Below, piece by piece: positions 25,497 to 34,785 of a stretch of DNA of 64,000 bases. Position 1 is the stretch's first letter; each line of letters opens with the position of its first letter. This DNA is from JANOSH01 sp031415695. Its GTDB lineage: Bacteria > Actinomycetota > Acidimicrobiia > Acidimicrobiales > Ilumatobacteraceae. The stretch is from positions 1 to 64,000 of the forward strand of contig JANOSH010000005.1 in NCBI GenBank assembly GCA_031415695.1, written 5' to 3'. A program made the position numbers and the translations under genes. The notes below the pieces were generated by a model, which searched no databases, was not told the DNA's origin, and saw only the letters and a program-made list of their open reading frames with translations.

Positions 25497-26474
25497 ATGG
25501 GTGATGTGCTAACTCGGTGTTATCGCAAGGGTGTACTTCAGGCCGAGAACTTCGACTTAGGCGACATCTCAGATCACCTCGACGATGCCGACTCTGTGGT
25601 GTGGGTCGATTTTTGTGCGCCGTCGGTCAACGACTTCGACCACCTGGCCGAGGAGCTTGGTTTGCACGAGTTGGCGGTGGAAGATGCCCTGAGCGAGCAT
25701 CAACGTCCCAAGCTCGACAAGTACGAGACGCATTCGTTTGTTTCGTGTCACGCGTTAGCTCTGTCGGCCACGGGTACTGATCTCACTGAGATCGAGGTGA
25801 ATGCGTTCATCGGCGACCGCTGGCTCATCACGGTGCGCAAGGACCCGGGTTTTTCGATGGACGAGGTGTTACGCCGCTGGGATCGATCACCCCACCTGGT
25901 CGAACACGGCGTTAGCTATCTGTTGTATACGGTGCTCGACCTAGTGGTCGATGGGTACTTTGATGTGGTCGACCGGTTCGATGCATACTACGACGACGTG
26001 AGCGAGGGCCTGTTCGACTACAAGCCCCTCACTCCGGAGCAACAGCGCGGCTGGTTCGACATGCGCCGTTCGCTGGTTCGTTTCCACCGTGTAACGGCGC
26101 CGATGCGCGAGGTGCTCAGTGGGCTGATGCGACGAGAAAACTCGATGCTTCCCGACGCCTTATACCCGTACTACCAGGATGTCTACGACCACTCGTTACG
26201 GGTTACTGAAACCACCGATACATTGCGCGATCTCATTGCAACGATCGTGGAAACCAACATCAGCCTGCGTGACTATCGCCAAAACCAGGTGATGAAACAA
26301 GTCACGAGTTGGGCCGCCATCATCGCAGTTCCAACATTGATAACCGGCTGGTATGGCATGAATGTGCCGTACCCCGGCTTCGAACAAACATGGGGCGTAG
26401 TTGCCGCTGCCGGTAGTATGGTCGCCATGTCGGGTGGACTGTTCGCGGTGTTCCGTCGTAGAGGTTGGCTGTAG
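25497..26474 (+). CDS. corA: CorA-family divalent cation transporter
   Basis: The protein has 325 residues from ATG 25497. A large cytoplasmic N-terminal domain (VEDALSEHQRPKLDKYETH, NAFIGDRWLITVRK) precedes two C-terminal membrane helices. The first ends in the invariant GMN motif (residues 287-289, WYGMNVPYPGF). It forms a pentameric Mg2+/Co2+ channel. It follows the dioxygenase gene closely, but no functional link is evident. Confidence 0.93.
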   Translation: MGDVLTRCYRKGVLQAENFDLGDISDHLDDADSVVWVDFCAPSVNDFDHLAEELGLHELAVEDALSEHQRPKLDKYETHSFVSCHALALSATGTDLTEIEVNAFIGDRWLITVRKDPGFSMDEVLRRWDRSPHLVEHGVSYLLYTVLDLVVDGYFDVVDRFDAYYDDVSEGLFDYKPLTPEQQRGWFDMRRSLVRFHRVTAPMREVLSGLMRRENSMLPDALYPYYQDVYDHSLRVTETTDTLRDLIATIVETNISLRDYRQNQVMKQVTSWAAIIAVPTLITGWYGMNVPYPGFEQTWGVVAAAGSMVAMSGGLFAVFRRRGWL

Positions 26475-26506
26475 CTCGTACTGGTTCGGCTCGGTAAGGT
26501 TCCGCG

Positions 26507-27691
26507 ATGCCCAAGCCGCTTGACGGAATCCGAATCGTTGAGATCAGTCAGGTGTACTCATTGCCGTTTGCCGGCATGATGTTGGCTGAACTGGGCGCCG
26601 ACGTCATCAAGGTCGAAAACCCGCGGTCTCCCGAAGTAGTTCGAACTGTTGGTTGGCGTCGCGGCGGCGTTCCTGCGTCGTTCATGAACCTGAACCGTGG
26701 CAAACGATTTGTTGGCATCGACGCCACCACTGCCGATGGGCGTGAGGTGTTGGCCGAACTCGTAGCACGAGCCGATGTACTGCTCGACAATCTGCGCCCG
26801 GGGAAGATGGAAAAACTTGGCCTCGCATGGGACGTTCTGGCCCAGCGTCACCCGTCACTCATCTCGGCCAGCGTCACGGGATTCGGAGAGGACGGCCCGT
26901 GGTGCGACCTTGCGTGTTACGACTTCGTGGTGCAGGCCATGGTTGGCATGGTCGACTTCCAACGCGATCCAGTCACCGGAACTGTCGATCTCATCCGGCA
27001 CTATGTTGTCGACAAGACCGTGGCTCATACCGTTGTAGAAGGGGTGCTGGCAGCATTGCTGATGCGAACCCGCACCGGCCACGGCGACCGCGTCTCGGTC
27101 AACATGCTCGATGTCGGTGCTCACTTTTTCTGGCCCGACGGCATGATCCCTTACACCTATGTTGGCGATGTCGACGGCACCAAACGAGACGGTGCTCCCG
27201 TGAGGGTGTATCCGACCGTCGACGGCGCAGTGGTAATGATGCCGTCATTGCATCCGTGGGCTGAATTGTGCTGTGTGATGGGTCGCCACGATCTTGTTGA
27301 CGACCAGCGATTTGCTGACCGCACCCAATTGCCGGCGCATGTCGACGAGCTGTTGTCTCTGGTTGGGGACGGGTTGTCAGTGTTGTCTACTGCCGAGGTC
27401 TTGGCCCGGTGTGCCGAGTTCGATGTTGCTGTCGGCCGGGTAGACACTCGCCCTCAACTGTTTGATAACGAGCAGGCCATGTGGAACAAGACCGCGTCAA
27501 TTCACGACCTCGACACAGTGGGTGCTACACGGATTCCGCGTCCGCCCTGGCGGTTCGACAAAGCCGACGTAACCACGGTCACCAGCATTAACGTTCTGGG
27601 CGGCGACACCTGTGAGGTGCTGCGCGAGCTGGGTGTGAGCGCCGATCGTCTCGCGGCACTGGTCGAATCAGGCGCGGTCTGGCAAGGGTAG
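26507..27691 (+). CDS. CaiB/BaiF (family III) CoA-transferase
   Basis: The protein has 394 residues. The family opening PLDGIRIVEISQVYSLPFAG, the MNLNRGKRFVGID segment and the catalytic Asp in HYVVDKTVAHT are present. It would move CoA between carboxylic acids. It begins a same-strand run with a P450 and an SDR gene, which together suggest activation and oxidation of a hydrophobic acid such as a steroid or terpenoid. The substrate is inferred only. Confidence 0.9.
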   Translation: MPKPLDGIRIVEISQVYSLPFAGMMLAELGADVIKVENPRSPEVVRTVGWRRGGVPASFMNLNRGKRFVGIDATTADGREVLAELVARADVLLDNLRPGKMEKLGLAWDVLAQRHPSLISASVTGFGEDGPWCDLACYDFVVQAMVGMVDFQRDPVTGTVDLIRHYVVDKTVAHTVVEGVLAALLMRTRTGHGDRVSVNMLDVGAHFFWPDGMIPYTYVGDVDGTKRDGAPVRVYPTVDGAVVMMPSLHPWAELCCVMGRHDLVDDQRFADRTQLPAHVDELLSLVGDGLSVLSTAEVLARCAEFDVAVGRVDTRPQLFDNEQAMWNKTASIHDLDTVGATRIPRPPWRFDKADVTTVTSINVLGGDTCEVLRELGVSADRLAALVESGAVWQG

Positions 27692-27726
27692 AAGGCTGAC
27701 AGCCGCTGCGGTCAGGGGACGCCGGC

Positions 27727-27745
27727 AACAGCGCTCTACGCTGTT
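27727..27745 (+). other. Perfect 7-bp hairpin directly before the P450 start
   Basis: AACAGCG-CTCTA-CGCTGTT ends 5 bp before the GTG start of the P450 gene and occupies the place of a ribosome site. It may be the terminator of the CoA-transferase gene or a translational or operator element for the P450 gene. Confidence 0.4.
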
Positions 27746-27750
27746 CTACG

Positions 27751-28926
27751 GTGACAACATACGACCCGACCGGCCCGGATGCTTTGGCCGACCCGCATGT
27801 AGGCAATCGCTGGTTGCTTGATCATTGCCCCGTACACCAGCACGACGAGATGGGTTTCTACACGGTGAGCAAACACGCCGATGTGCTGGAGGTTGCTCGA
27901 ACGACCGAGCGTTTCACAGCCGCATTCGGTCAAGGTCCCGTGACCCGGCCCAATGGCGGGCTGTTCAACGATCCACCAGAACACACCATGTTTCGCCGCA
28001 TGGTGCTGGCCTGGTTCACTGCTCGCCGCATGGAAGCCCAGCGGCCGATCATCACGTCGCTGGCCAACGGACTGATCGACACGATGATTGCTGGCGGTAC
28101 CGGTACGGGCGAAATTCACGAAGATCTTGCCTGTCCGCTGCCGGTCATTCTGATAGCGAGGTTGCTCGGCGTTGCGGAACAGGATCGCGATCGGTTCAAA
28201 GTGTGGAGCGATGCGCAGGTGCTCGCCATGGGCCGAGCCGATGCGTCCAACCGCCAGACACAACAAGAAATGCACGAGTATCTGCTCGCTGGCATTCGAA
28301 GCCGCCGCGAACTCATTGCCTCTGGCCAACCTTTGCCCGACGATCTCATTTCGGGAATTGTCGCCGCAGCCGACGAGCAGGTTCGCCCCATCACCGAGGC
28401 CGAATTGTTGGGCATCCTTGCCCAACTACTCGTTGGTGGTAACGAGACCACCACCTCGCTCATCACGAACTGTATTTGGCGTTTGTTAGAGCGTAGAGAG
28501 TTATGGGAACAAGTCGTTGCCGACCCGTATCTGTGCGACGTTGCGGTCGAGGAGAGCTTGCGTTTCGACGCACCCGTTCTCGGTCTGTTTCGAGCCGCAG
28601 CCTGCCCCGTCGAACTCCACGGCACGTCGATTCCAGAGGGAGCGAGAGTGCAGATGAACTATGCCGCCGCCAATCGCGATGGCGCGGTGTTTTCCGACCC
28701 CGATACGTTTCGGCTCGACCGCCCCCTCGCCGATCTCAAACGTCAGCAAGTGGCCTTTGGCAGCGGCGTGCATTTCTGCCTCGGAGCGAACCTGGCTCGT
28801 TACGAAGCGGTCATCTCGCTGCGCGCCCTGGTTGAACGATTACCAACGCTGCGCCTCGCCGGCCCAACCGAGCGGATCGCCCCCTGGTTCCTGTGGGGAC
28901 GACACCGGCTTCCAGTCGCCTGGTAG
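27751..28926 (+). CDS. Cytochrome P450
   Basis: The protein has 391 residues, the length of soluble bacterial P450s. The I-helix oxygen-binding motif is VGGNETTTSL, the K-helix ExxR is EESLRF and the heme loop is FGSGVHFCLGANLARYE (C343). The GTG at 27751 gives the expected N-terminus but has no clear ribosome site. Redox partners are not adjacent. Context suggests hydroxylation of a steroid-like or terpenoid acid. Confidence 0.93.
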   Translation: MTTYDPTGPDALADPHVGNRWLLDHCPVHQHDEMGFYTVSKHADVLEVARTTERFTAAFGQGPVTRPNGGLFNDPPEHTMFRRMVLAWFTARRMEAQRPIITSLANGLIDTMIAGGTGTGEIHEDLACPLPVILIARLLGVAEQDRDRFKVWSDAQVLAMGRADASNRQTQQEMHEYLLAGIRSRRELIASGQPLPDDLISGIVAAADEQVRPITEAELLGILAQLLVGGNETTTSLITNCIWRLLERRELWEQVVADPYLCDVAVEESLRFDAPVLGLFRAAACPVELHGTSIPEGARVQMNYAAANRDGAVFSDPDTFRLDRPLADLKRQQVAFGSGVHFCLGANLARYEAVISLRALVERLPTLRLAGPTERIAPWFLWGRHRLPVAW

Positions 28927-28952
28927 TAGCGAACTGTGCCAAGGTTCGGCCT

Positions 28953-29693
28953 ATGGACTTAGGGATCGCAGGTAGGCGTGCAGCCGTAGCAGCAGCATCA
29001 GAAGGTTTGGGGTTTGGCGCAGCGGCAGCCCTTGTTGAAGCGGGCGTTTCGGTAGCGATTTGTGGTCGCAATGCGGCCAAGGTCACAGCCGCTGCTGCCC
29101 GAATTGGGGCTGTCGCCATTGTGCTCGACGTCGGCTCCTTTGCGGGTGGCGTCAGCTTTGTCGAACAGGCCCAAGCCGCGCTTGGAGGGCCTATCGACAT
29201 TTTGGTGCCCAATGCTGGTGGTCCGCCGATGGGTGGACTCGAAGTGGTCACAGCCGAAGCAGTGGCCGCAGCTCTCGACCTCAATCTGCAATCGACAATC
29301 GGGATGTGCTCCTCGGTAGTTCCGGCTATGCAGTCGCAACGGTGGGGCCGCATCGTGGCTATCACGTCGATCACTGCTCGACAGCCACTAGCCGCCATTG
29401 CGTTGTCCAACATCACTCGGCCGGCAGTAACGGGCTATCTCAAGACGTTGGCGTTGGCGATGGCGGCTCACGGCATCACCGTCAACTCGCTCCAGCCGGG
29501 TCTGCATGCCACCTCGCGGATGGGCGGCGCCGATGTGTCGACGCTTCCACCTCCCACCGGTGTACCCGTCGGCGAATGGGGGAGAGCTGTCGACTTTGGC
29601 AATGTTGCCGCGTTCTTGTGCTCCGAGCACGCTCGCTTTATTACGGGAGTCGGGCTCCCTATCGACGGCGGTGCCATGGCTGCATTGCAGTGA
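28953..29693 (+). CDS. Short-chain dehydrogenase/reductase with non-canonical active site
   Basis: The protein has 246 residues from ATG 28953. The Rossmann core is clear: RRAAVAAASEGLGFGAAAAL (cofactor loop), VPNAGG and NSLQPGLHATSRM. In the catalytic helix the YxxxK pair is replaced: the sequence after SITARQP reads LSNITR, with Ser where Tyr and Arg where Lys should be. It may be a subfamily with altered chemistry or a binding protein. It closes the CoA-transferase/P450 run, 26 bp after the P450 stop. Confidence 0.87.
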   Translation: MDLGIAGRRAAVAAASEGLGFGAAAALVEAGVSVAICGRNAAKVTAAAARIGAVAIVLDVGSFAGGVSFVEQAQAALGGPIDILVPNAGGPPMGGLEVVTAEAVAAALDLNLQSTIGMCSSVVPAMQSQRWGRIVAITSITARQPLAAIALSNITRPAVTGYLKTLALAMAAHGITVNSLQPGLHATSRMGGADVSTLPPPTGVPVGEWGRAVDFGNVAAFLCSEHARFITGVGLPIDGGAMAALQ

Positions 29694-29704
29694 CATATCC
29701 CACG

Positions 29705-29742
29705 TATAGTGACGCGAACTTCGCTCACTATTAGTGACTATA
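29705..29742 (+). promoter_or_regulatory. Nested inverted and direct TAGTGA repeats after the SDR gene
   Basis: TATAGTGA (29705), TCACTAT (29725) and TAGTGACTATA (29732) form two overlapping palindromes. One is a long stem, ATAGTGA-C-GCG...CGC-TCACTAT; the other is TCACTA-T-TAGTGA. The element could be a terminator for the SDR gene or an operator array for a downstream promoter. The next gene starts 250 bp further on and the rest of 29743-29990 holds no gene. Confidence 0.45.
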
Positions 29743-29990
29743 CCGGTGGAAAGAGTGGGTGATTGATCGAAGCGGCGCTGACGAGATCCAGCGCGCATAC
29801 CCAAGTGTCTATGGTTCCACCGACCCAGATTGGGGGGTCAAGCGTGGGCCTAACGAGCTAGGCATTGTTTCAATTAGATCAAGAATCTCCAGATATCCTT
29901 CATTCGTCGTGCATTCCGTTGAGATAATGACCAGAATCGTCAACCGCGAGTCAAGTTCTGTCTCGCAATGTCGTTCTGGAACGGGAAGTC

Positions 29991-30779
29991 ATGTTTGCTG
30001 CCGCAAGTCGTCTCCTAGTACGAGCATCGGTGTTGGCGTCTGTTGTCGCAATGGGAGTCGTTGCTTCGTCAGGTAACTCGTCGGCTGCTCCCGTGTGCGA
30101 AACGTTCACGTGGAATAGCTCAGGCCAGAACATGATCACCGGAGTATTCACGTCGTTTAGTACCGGGCTCACGCTGCCTGCTGGCAAGAGTGTCACTGCA
30201 ACGTACGTATCAAACGACGGTTATCCGAATCGGCGAAACGTTCTCCAGTTGCATGAGCAGTGGGCCATAACCGTTGGTGGTGTGCGGGTGCCAGGCCTCA
30301 CGATCGACTTGCCCGACCCGATTGACGCTGACGAGGCATCGGTATCGGGTTCTCTCGGTACATTTACCTCGCCCGGTGGTGCAGTGACGATCGTCCATGC
30401 GTCCGTCAGTGACGGATTCAATGAATCACCAAACTCGGTGCGTCCGAGCCTCCTCGTGCTGGTCGCTTGCGACAGCGACGGTCCGTCGTCTACTACGACG
30501 ACGTCAACAACAGTCGTTACCAGCACGACCGCTACGACCCAAACAACGACAACACCAACGACTGCTCCCGCAACCACGACGGTAACCATCTTGTCGTCCG
30601 TGCCCATTACGGCCACGGTCCTGACTCGGCTGCCCGAAACCGGTGTCGCTAGCCGGGCCAACGCGCTGACCGGGCTGGCACTCGTGTTGGTGGGTGTTGG
30701 TAGCATCCTCGTGGTCAACGGCCACAGCGCATCGAGATTGCGTGCACGTCGCGTCAAGCATGGTGGTCGATCTCACTAG
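29991..30779 (+). CDS. Secreted LPETG-anchored surface protein
   Basis: The protein has 262 residues. An N-terminal signal peptide ends near SSAAPVC. A globular domain of about 130 residues (VCETFTWNSSGQNMITGVFT) follows, then a Thr-rich spacer and a sortase signal: LPETG at 214-218, a hydrophobic helix and an Arg-rich tail. It should be attached covalently to the wall by a class E-like sortase; none is in the window. The globular domain is not recognised. The polysaccharide-acetylation genes follow on the same strand. Confidence 0.82.
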   Translation: MFAAASRLLVRASVLASVVAMGVVASSGNSSAAPVCETFTWNSSGQNMITGVFTSFSTGLTLPAGKSVTATYVSNDGYPNRRNVLQLHEQWAITVGGVRVPGLTIDLPDPIDADEASVSGSLGTFTSPGGAVTIVHASVSDGFNESPNSVRPSLLVLVACDSDGPSSTTTTSTTVVTSTTATTQTTTTPTTAPATTTVTILSSVPITATVLTRLPETGVASRANALTGLALVLVGVGSILVVNGHSASRLRARRVKHGGRSH

Positions 30780-30797
30780 CCTTACCGGCTAGCTTGC

Positions 30798-32216
30798 GTG
30801 CCGGTGGTTTTCTCATCGGTCGTGTTTGTGTTCGGGTTCCTGCCCGTTGCGCTCGGGCTCTACCACAGTGCGCCGCGCCGGCATCGAAACCTTGTGCTGT
30901 CGCTGCTCTCCTTGGCGTTCTACGTCTGGGGCGCAGGCTCCTTCGTACTTTGGCTGCTTATCAGCGCTGCTGTCGACTTTCGTATTGCACGGGCGATCGC
31001 CGCCGCCGATTCACCGAGTCGTCGCCGTTCGCTAGTTGCGGTTTCCATTTGCGGAAATGTGACGCTGCTCGCCTACTTCAAGTATCTCGGCCTAGCGGCT
31101 GACTTGTTCAACTGGCTTGCAGGAAGCGTAGGGGTCGGTGAGATCTCGGTTGGCACCGTGGCGTTGCCATTGGCAATCTCGTTCTTCACGTTTCAGCGTA
31201 TGAGCTTCACCTTCGACGTGGCCAACGGGTCTATTCGCGAGTTGCCCACATTTGTCGACTATCTCACCTTTAGCGTGCTGTTCCCACACCTCGTTGCCGG
31301 GCCAATTGTTCGTTACCTCGACATAGCCGATGAACTTGGTGATCGGGCCGACGGATCCGAGCAGGTTGCGGCCGGAGCGGTTCGGTTCGCTCACGGGCTG
31401 GGCAAGAAAGTTTTGATCGCCGACTACCTGGGGCCGGTAGCCAACACCGCGTTCACCAATCTTGACGGTCCGGCCAGCACCGCGGGGGCATGGATTGGCA
31501 TTCTCGCCTACACGTTTCAGTTGTACTTCGACTTTTCGGGCTACTCCGACATGGCTATTGGGCTTGGTCAGATGTTCGGATTCACGTTTCCAGAGAACTT
31601 TCGGCGGCCGTACGCTGCAGTATCGGTGACGGATTTTTGGCGACGCTGGCACGTGAGTTTGTCGAACTGGTTTCGCGACTATCTGTTCATTCCCCTGGGT
31701 GGTTCTCGCGTAGGCCGCGCCACGACGATTCGTAACATCGCGATTGTGTTTGCCGTTACCGGTCTGTGGCACGGGGCGGCCCTCACGTTTGTTGCCTGGG
31801 GTTGCTATCACGGTTTTTTCGTGATCCTCGAGCGACGTACTGGTTACAACCGAGTCGACCGAGCTCCCAGATCGGAGCCGCTACGGCGAGGTGTCACCTT
31901 TGTCATTGTCGTGATTGGTTGGGTGCTGTTCCGGGCGTCGTCGATGTCTCATGCAGGGAACTACTACCGGGCTATGTTCTCGGTGCGAAGCGGTAACGAC
32001 CATTTGCCGTTGGATCATCGCACGCTGCTTGCGGGAGTGCTAGCTGTGTTGGTTGTGGTTCTGCCGGGTGACCGGGGTACGGGGCGTCGCCTGGTCGAGG
32101 ATGGCGGTCGACTCGCGAGCGTTGGTCGGCTCATGATTCTGGCTGTTGTACTTCCCGTGTCGCTCACGCTGGTGGCCGTTGGTTCTTTCTCACCCTTCTT
32201 GTATTTCCGGTTCTGA
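30798..32216 (+). CDS. MBOAT O-acyltransferase (AlgI-like)
   Basis: The protein has 472 residues from GTG 30798. It is a multi-pass membrane protein with the AlgI/DltB signature: LPLAISFFTFQRMSFTFDV, TFQLYFDFSGYSDMAIGLGQ, RRWHVSLSNWFRDYLFIPLG and the catalytic His in TGLWHGAALTFV (H325). It would pass acetyl groups across the membrane for O-acetylation of an exported polysaccharide. Its stop overlaps the AlgX-like gene by one base. Confidence 0.93.
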   Translation: MPVVFSSVVFVFGFLPVALGLYHSAPRRHRNLVLSLLSLAFYVWGAGSFVLWLLISAAVDFRIARAIAAADSPSRRRSLVAVSICGNVTLLAYFKYLGLAADLFNWLAGSVGVGEISVGTVALPLAISFFTFQRMSFTFDVANGSIRELPTFVDYLTFSVLFPHLVAGPIVRYLDIADELGDRADGSEQVAAGAVRFAHGLGKKVLIADYLGPVANTAFTNLDGPASTAGAWIGILAYTFQLYFDFSGYSDMAIGLGQMFGFTFPENFRRPYAAVSVTDFWRRWHVSLSNWFRDYLFIPLGGSRVGRATTIRNIAIVFAVTGLWHGAALTFVAWGCYHGFFVILERRTGYNRVDRAPRSEPLRRGVTFVIVVIGWVLFRASSMSHAGNYYRAMFSVRSGNDHLPLDHRTLLAGVLAVLVVVLPGDRGTGRRLVEDGGRLASVGRLMILAVVLPVSLTLVAVGSFSPFLYFRF

Positions 32217-33307
32217 TGCATACCTGGTCGAAGCGAACCTCACGTTGTGTTGTCGTGTGGTTTGTGGCGCTGCTGGTATTGCCGCTGGCGACGCGGGTTG
32301 TTGGCAACAATGCCCGTGACGTGGAAGGCGTCGGGCCGACACCGTTTCCAGGCCTGAAACCCGCAGCCTTGCTCGACGCCGCCTACTACCAGGCACTTGG
32401 GAGCTACTTCGACCAGCATCTTCCAGTACGTGACGAGGCAATCGAACTCAACGCTCGGATTGCCATGGACGTGTTCCGCGATTCGCCAACTCGGGAAGTG
32501 TCGATTGGAAACGACGGCTGGCTGTTTCAACGGCGCGAGATCGTCGAGGCCTGTGCCGACCGCCAGCCCATGTCACGGTATGTCGATGTGGTCGACCAGC
32601 TGGTTGGGCTGCCACGGCCAGTTACGGTTGTTGTTCCTCCGCCAAAGTTGGTGATCGAGCGCGGCGAGTTCCGTGACGGTTCCGTCGATTCATCTTGTCT
32701 TGAGGCCGCGTCAGCCCAGTTACGAAGCGAGCTAGCGCGTCCCGTTCGGGCCCGCGTTGTTGATGCTTTTGCCGTTCTCGAACAAAGCGTCCGTACCGAT
32801 GGCCACGCGTTTTTGCGTACTGACTCGCACCTGACCGACCCGGCTCGTGTTCAGCTGGTCCGCGCTGTTATCGAGACGATGAAGCCAGGGCTGTGGGACG
32901 ACGCCGCGGTCGTTGACTCGGGGCTGCACGAACGTGCTACCGACCTGCGACGAATGGCGGGTATCGGTGGAACCGAGAATGCGTCGACCCGGCTGGTTCG
33001 GCGCACGGGAGCTGCGTTGTCACCGTCGCTTGTTCCAGGCGATGACCCGGACCCTGCCACCGTGTACCGAACTACGGGTGTCGCTGTGGTGCCTGGACGT
33101 ACTCTTGTTATCCATGACTCGCAGTTCGCTCAGGCAGCGGGTGAACTTGTGCCGTGGTTTGCCGAGACCCAATTTCTCAACTGGGACATTGTGGCCGACG
33201 CGCAATTCGCCGACGCAGTTAATCAGGCTGATCAGATCATCGTCGAGACGGTCCACAACGGCCTGGCGGGCCGCGTCAACAAGGCCCTCGTCGACCTACT
33301 GAAATAA
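32216..33307 (+). CDS. AlgX/AlgJ-like SGNH acetyltransferase
   Basis: The protein has 363 residues. An N-terminal membrane anchor (VVVWFVALLVLPLATRVV) precedes an extracytoplasmic SGNH-fold domain with NDGWLFQRREIVE, FLRTDSHLTDPA and LVIHDSQFAQ as the expected Asp/His and Ser elements. AlgJ/AlgX proteins accept the acetyl group from the MBOAT partner and place it on the sugar. Overlap with that gene supports a two-component O-acetylation machine. Confidence 0.85.
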   Translation: MHTWSKRTSRCVVVWFVALLVLPLATRVVGNNARDVEGVGPTPFPGLKPAALLDAAYYQALGSYFDQHLPVRDEAIELNARIAMDVFRDSPTREVSIGNDGWLFQRREIVEACADRQPMSRYVDVVDQLVGLPRPVTVVVPPPKLVIERGEFRDGSVDSSCLEAASAQLRSELARPVRARVVDAFAVLEQSVRTDGHAFLRTDSHLTDPARVQLVRAVIETMKPGLWDDAAVVDSGLHERATDLRRMAGIGGTENASTRLVRRTGAALSPSLVPGDDPDPATVYRTTGVAVVPGRTLVIHDSQFAQAAGELVPWFAETQFLNWDIVADAQFADAVNQADQIIVETVHNGLAGRVNKALVDLLK

Positions 33308-33325
33308 TGGTCCCTAGTGGCGGAG

Positions 33326-34558
33326 CTAGCGCGGGCGTGGGCTCTGCGTCGGTGAACCGTCGAACTCGCTCGAGGGCTCGTGGCCGAGAAGGATCTTGCC
33401 AATCTCGCCGTACAGCGGATGCGACACCCAGCGGTGGGTTGCGCAGCCATGGGCGTCGCGAAGCTTGCGCTCAAGTGGGCTGTCCATGCGAAGGGCGGTA
33501 GTCCCAGCCGCATTGTGAATGAGATCGACGGCGTGCATGCAGGAGTTGGCGGCGTGCGTGCATGCCAGTCGTGCATCTTGCGTAGTGGTGGCGCCCGGGT
33601 AGTCGGCACCGGCATGCAGTTCGTCTTCTACTGCGGTCATGGTGTCCATGAGGTACGCCCGAGCCGACCGATACATGGCAGTTGCTTCGCCCATACGTTG
33701 CTGCGCCACAGGACGATCACGAAGCAGTGACGTTGACATCAGGGGCGTCTTGTTAGCCGCCAGATCGGCGAATGCGTCGAGTGCCCCCTTGGCCACACCG
33801 AGCGCAACTGCGGCTTTGTTGTACGCCAGTCGCAGCGGCACTGGGATTCGGAACACCGGGTTGTCGAAACGAGGTGGGTAGGTGACCAGACCAACGTCGG
33901 CGAAACGAGCCGGAACATGGCCGCCATTGGTTGCGACATCGTGGCTGCCCGATCCGCGTAACCCGCCCATATCCCAGGTATCGAGAGGTTCCCATTCGGT
34001 GCGGTTGAGGAAGAACATTTTCACGACCGGTTGGCCTTCGGGGGTCAGTCGAAGGTTGTCTCCGTCGAAGACTGGCGCCGCCATGAAACACCATTCGGCG
34101 TTGTGGCAACCCGAGATGAAGGTGGCTTGCGCCCAGACCCGGTAGCTGCCGTCGGCGAGCTGAATGGCTTTACTCGGCTTGGTGCCAGGCCCGCCGCCGC
34201 CGCACATAACAACGCGCGGGTTGTCGATGTACACTTCGAGCGCAAGGTCGGGTGCCATACCTCCGGCGGCCATGGCATTGATTTCCGACCCGAGCATAAC
34301 GTTCCATCCGACCGAGCCGTCGATGGCCGAGAGCGCCTCGATCACCTCGATGGTATCCACAGAACTGGCATTCTCACCGCCAAGTTCGACCGGCAAAGTG
34401 AAGCGAAACATGCCGGCGTCGATCAACTGATCAACACAGTCTTGCGGGAGTCGGCGCAATAGTTGGGCCTCGTTGCCACCGGCAACAATTGCGTCGCGAA
34501 GCCCCTCGACGCGCTGCAGCGCGCGAGTCGTGGTGGGTTGTTTGTCTACAATCGTCAT
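33326..34558 (-). CDS. Acyl-CoA dehydrogenase-like flavoprotein (HsaA-like monooxygenase group)
   Basis: The protein has 410 residues from ATG 34558 (MTIVDKQPTTTRAL). The N-terminal helical domain (LIDAGMFRFTLPVELGGE), central beta domain (DTWDMGGLRGSGSHDV) and C-terminal helical domain (NSCMHAVDLIHNAAGTTA) follow the group D flavin monooxygenase/acyl-CoA dehydrogenase plan. The usual acyl-CoA dehydrogenase catalytic Glu is not evident, favouring an HsaA/HpaB-type oxygenase. It stands alone and diverges from the helicase gene. Confidence 0.82.
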   Translation of the reverse strand: MTIVDKQPTTTRALQRVEGLRDAIVAGGNEAQLLRRLPQDCVDQLIDAGMFRFTLPVELGGENASSVDTIEVIEALSAIDGSVGWNVMLGSEINAMAAGGMAPDLALEVYIDNPRVVMCGGGGPGTKPSKAIQLADGSYRVWAQATFISGCHNAEWCFMAAPVFDGDNLRLTPEGQPVVKMFFLNRTEWEPLDTWDMGGLRGSGSHDVATNGGHVPARFADVGLVTYPPRFDNPVFRIPVPLRLAYNKAAVALGVAKGALDAFADLAANKTPLMSTSLLRDRPVAQQRMGEATAMYRSARAYLMDTMTAVEDELHAGADYPGATTTQDARLACTHAANSCMHAVDLIHNAAGTTALRMDSPLERKLRDAHGCATHRWVSHPLYGEIGKILLGHEPSSEFDGSPTQSPRPR

Positions 34559-34785
34559 GGAAACGGCCTCTCCGGCGAGGGTCAGGAAAAGAAAATGTTC
34601 CCAACTATGCCCCGCCATGGTGCGCAAAGGGTGTGCGGAGCGATATGTTTCATGTGTTCGGCGTCCCATCTGGTGAACAGATGTTGGAGAATCGTCTCTT
34701 TCCCGGGACCTCCATCGAAGGCCGACAGCGGATCGTCGTTCTCGCACGGCGACCACGAGCGGGTAGTGGGAGCCCCGTAAGAAAT

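Noticed and set aside
27696..27716. CTGAC...GTCAG hairpin as terminator of the CoA-transferase gene
   Set aside because: Only 5 bp of stem and no U tract; the neighbouring perfect hairpin at 27727 is the better element.
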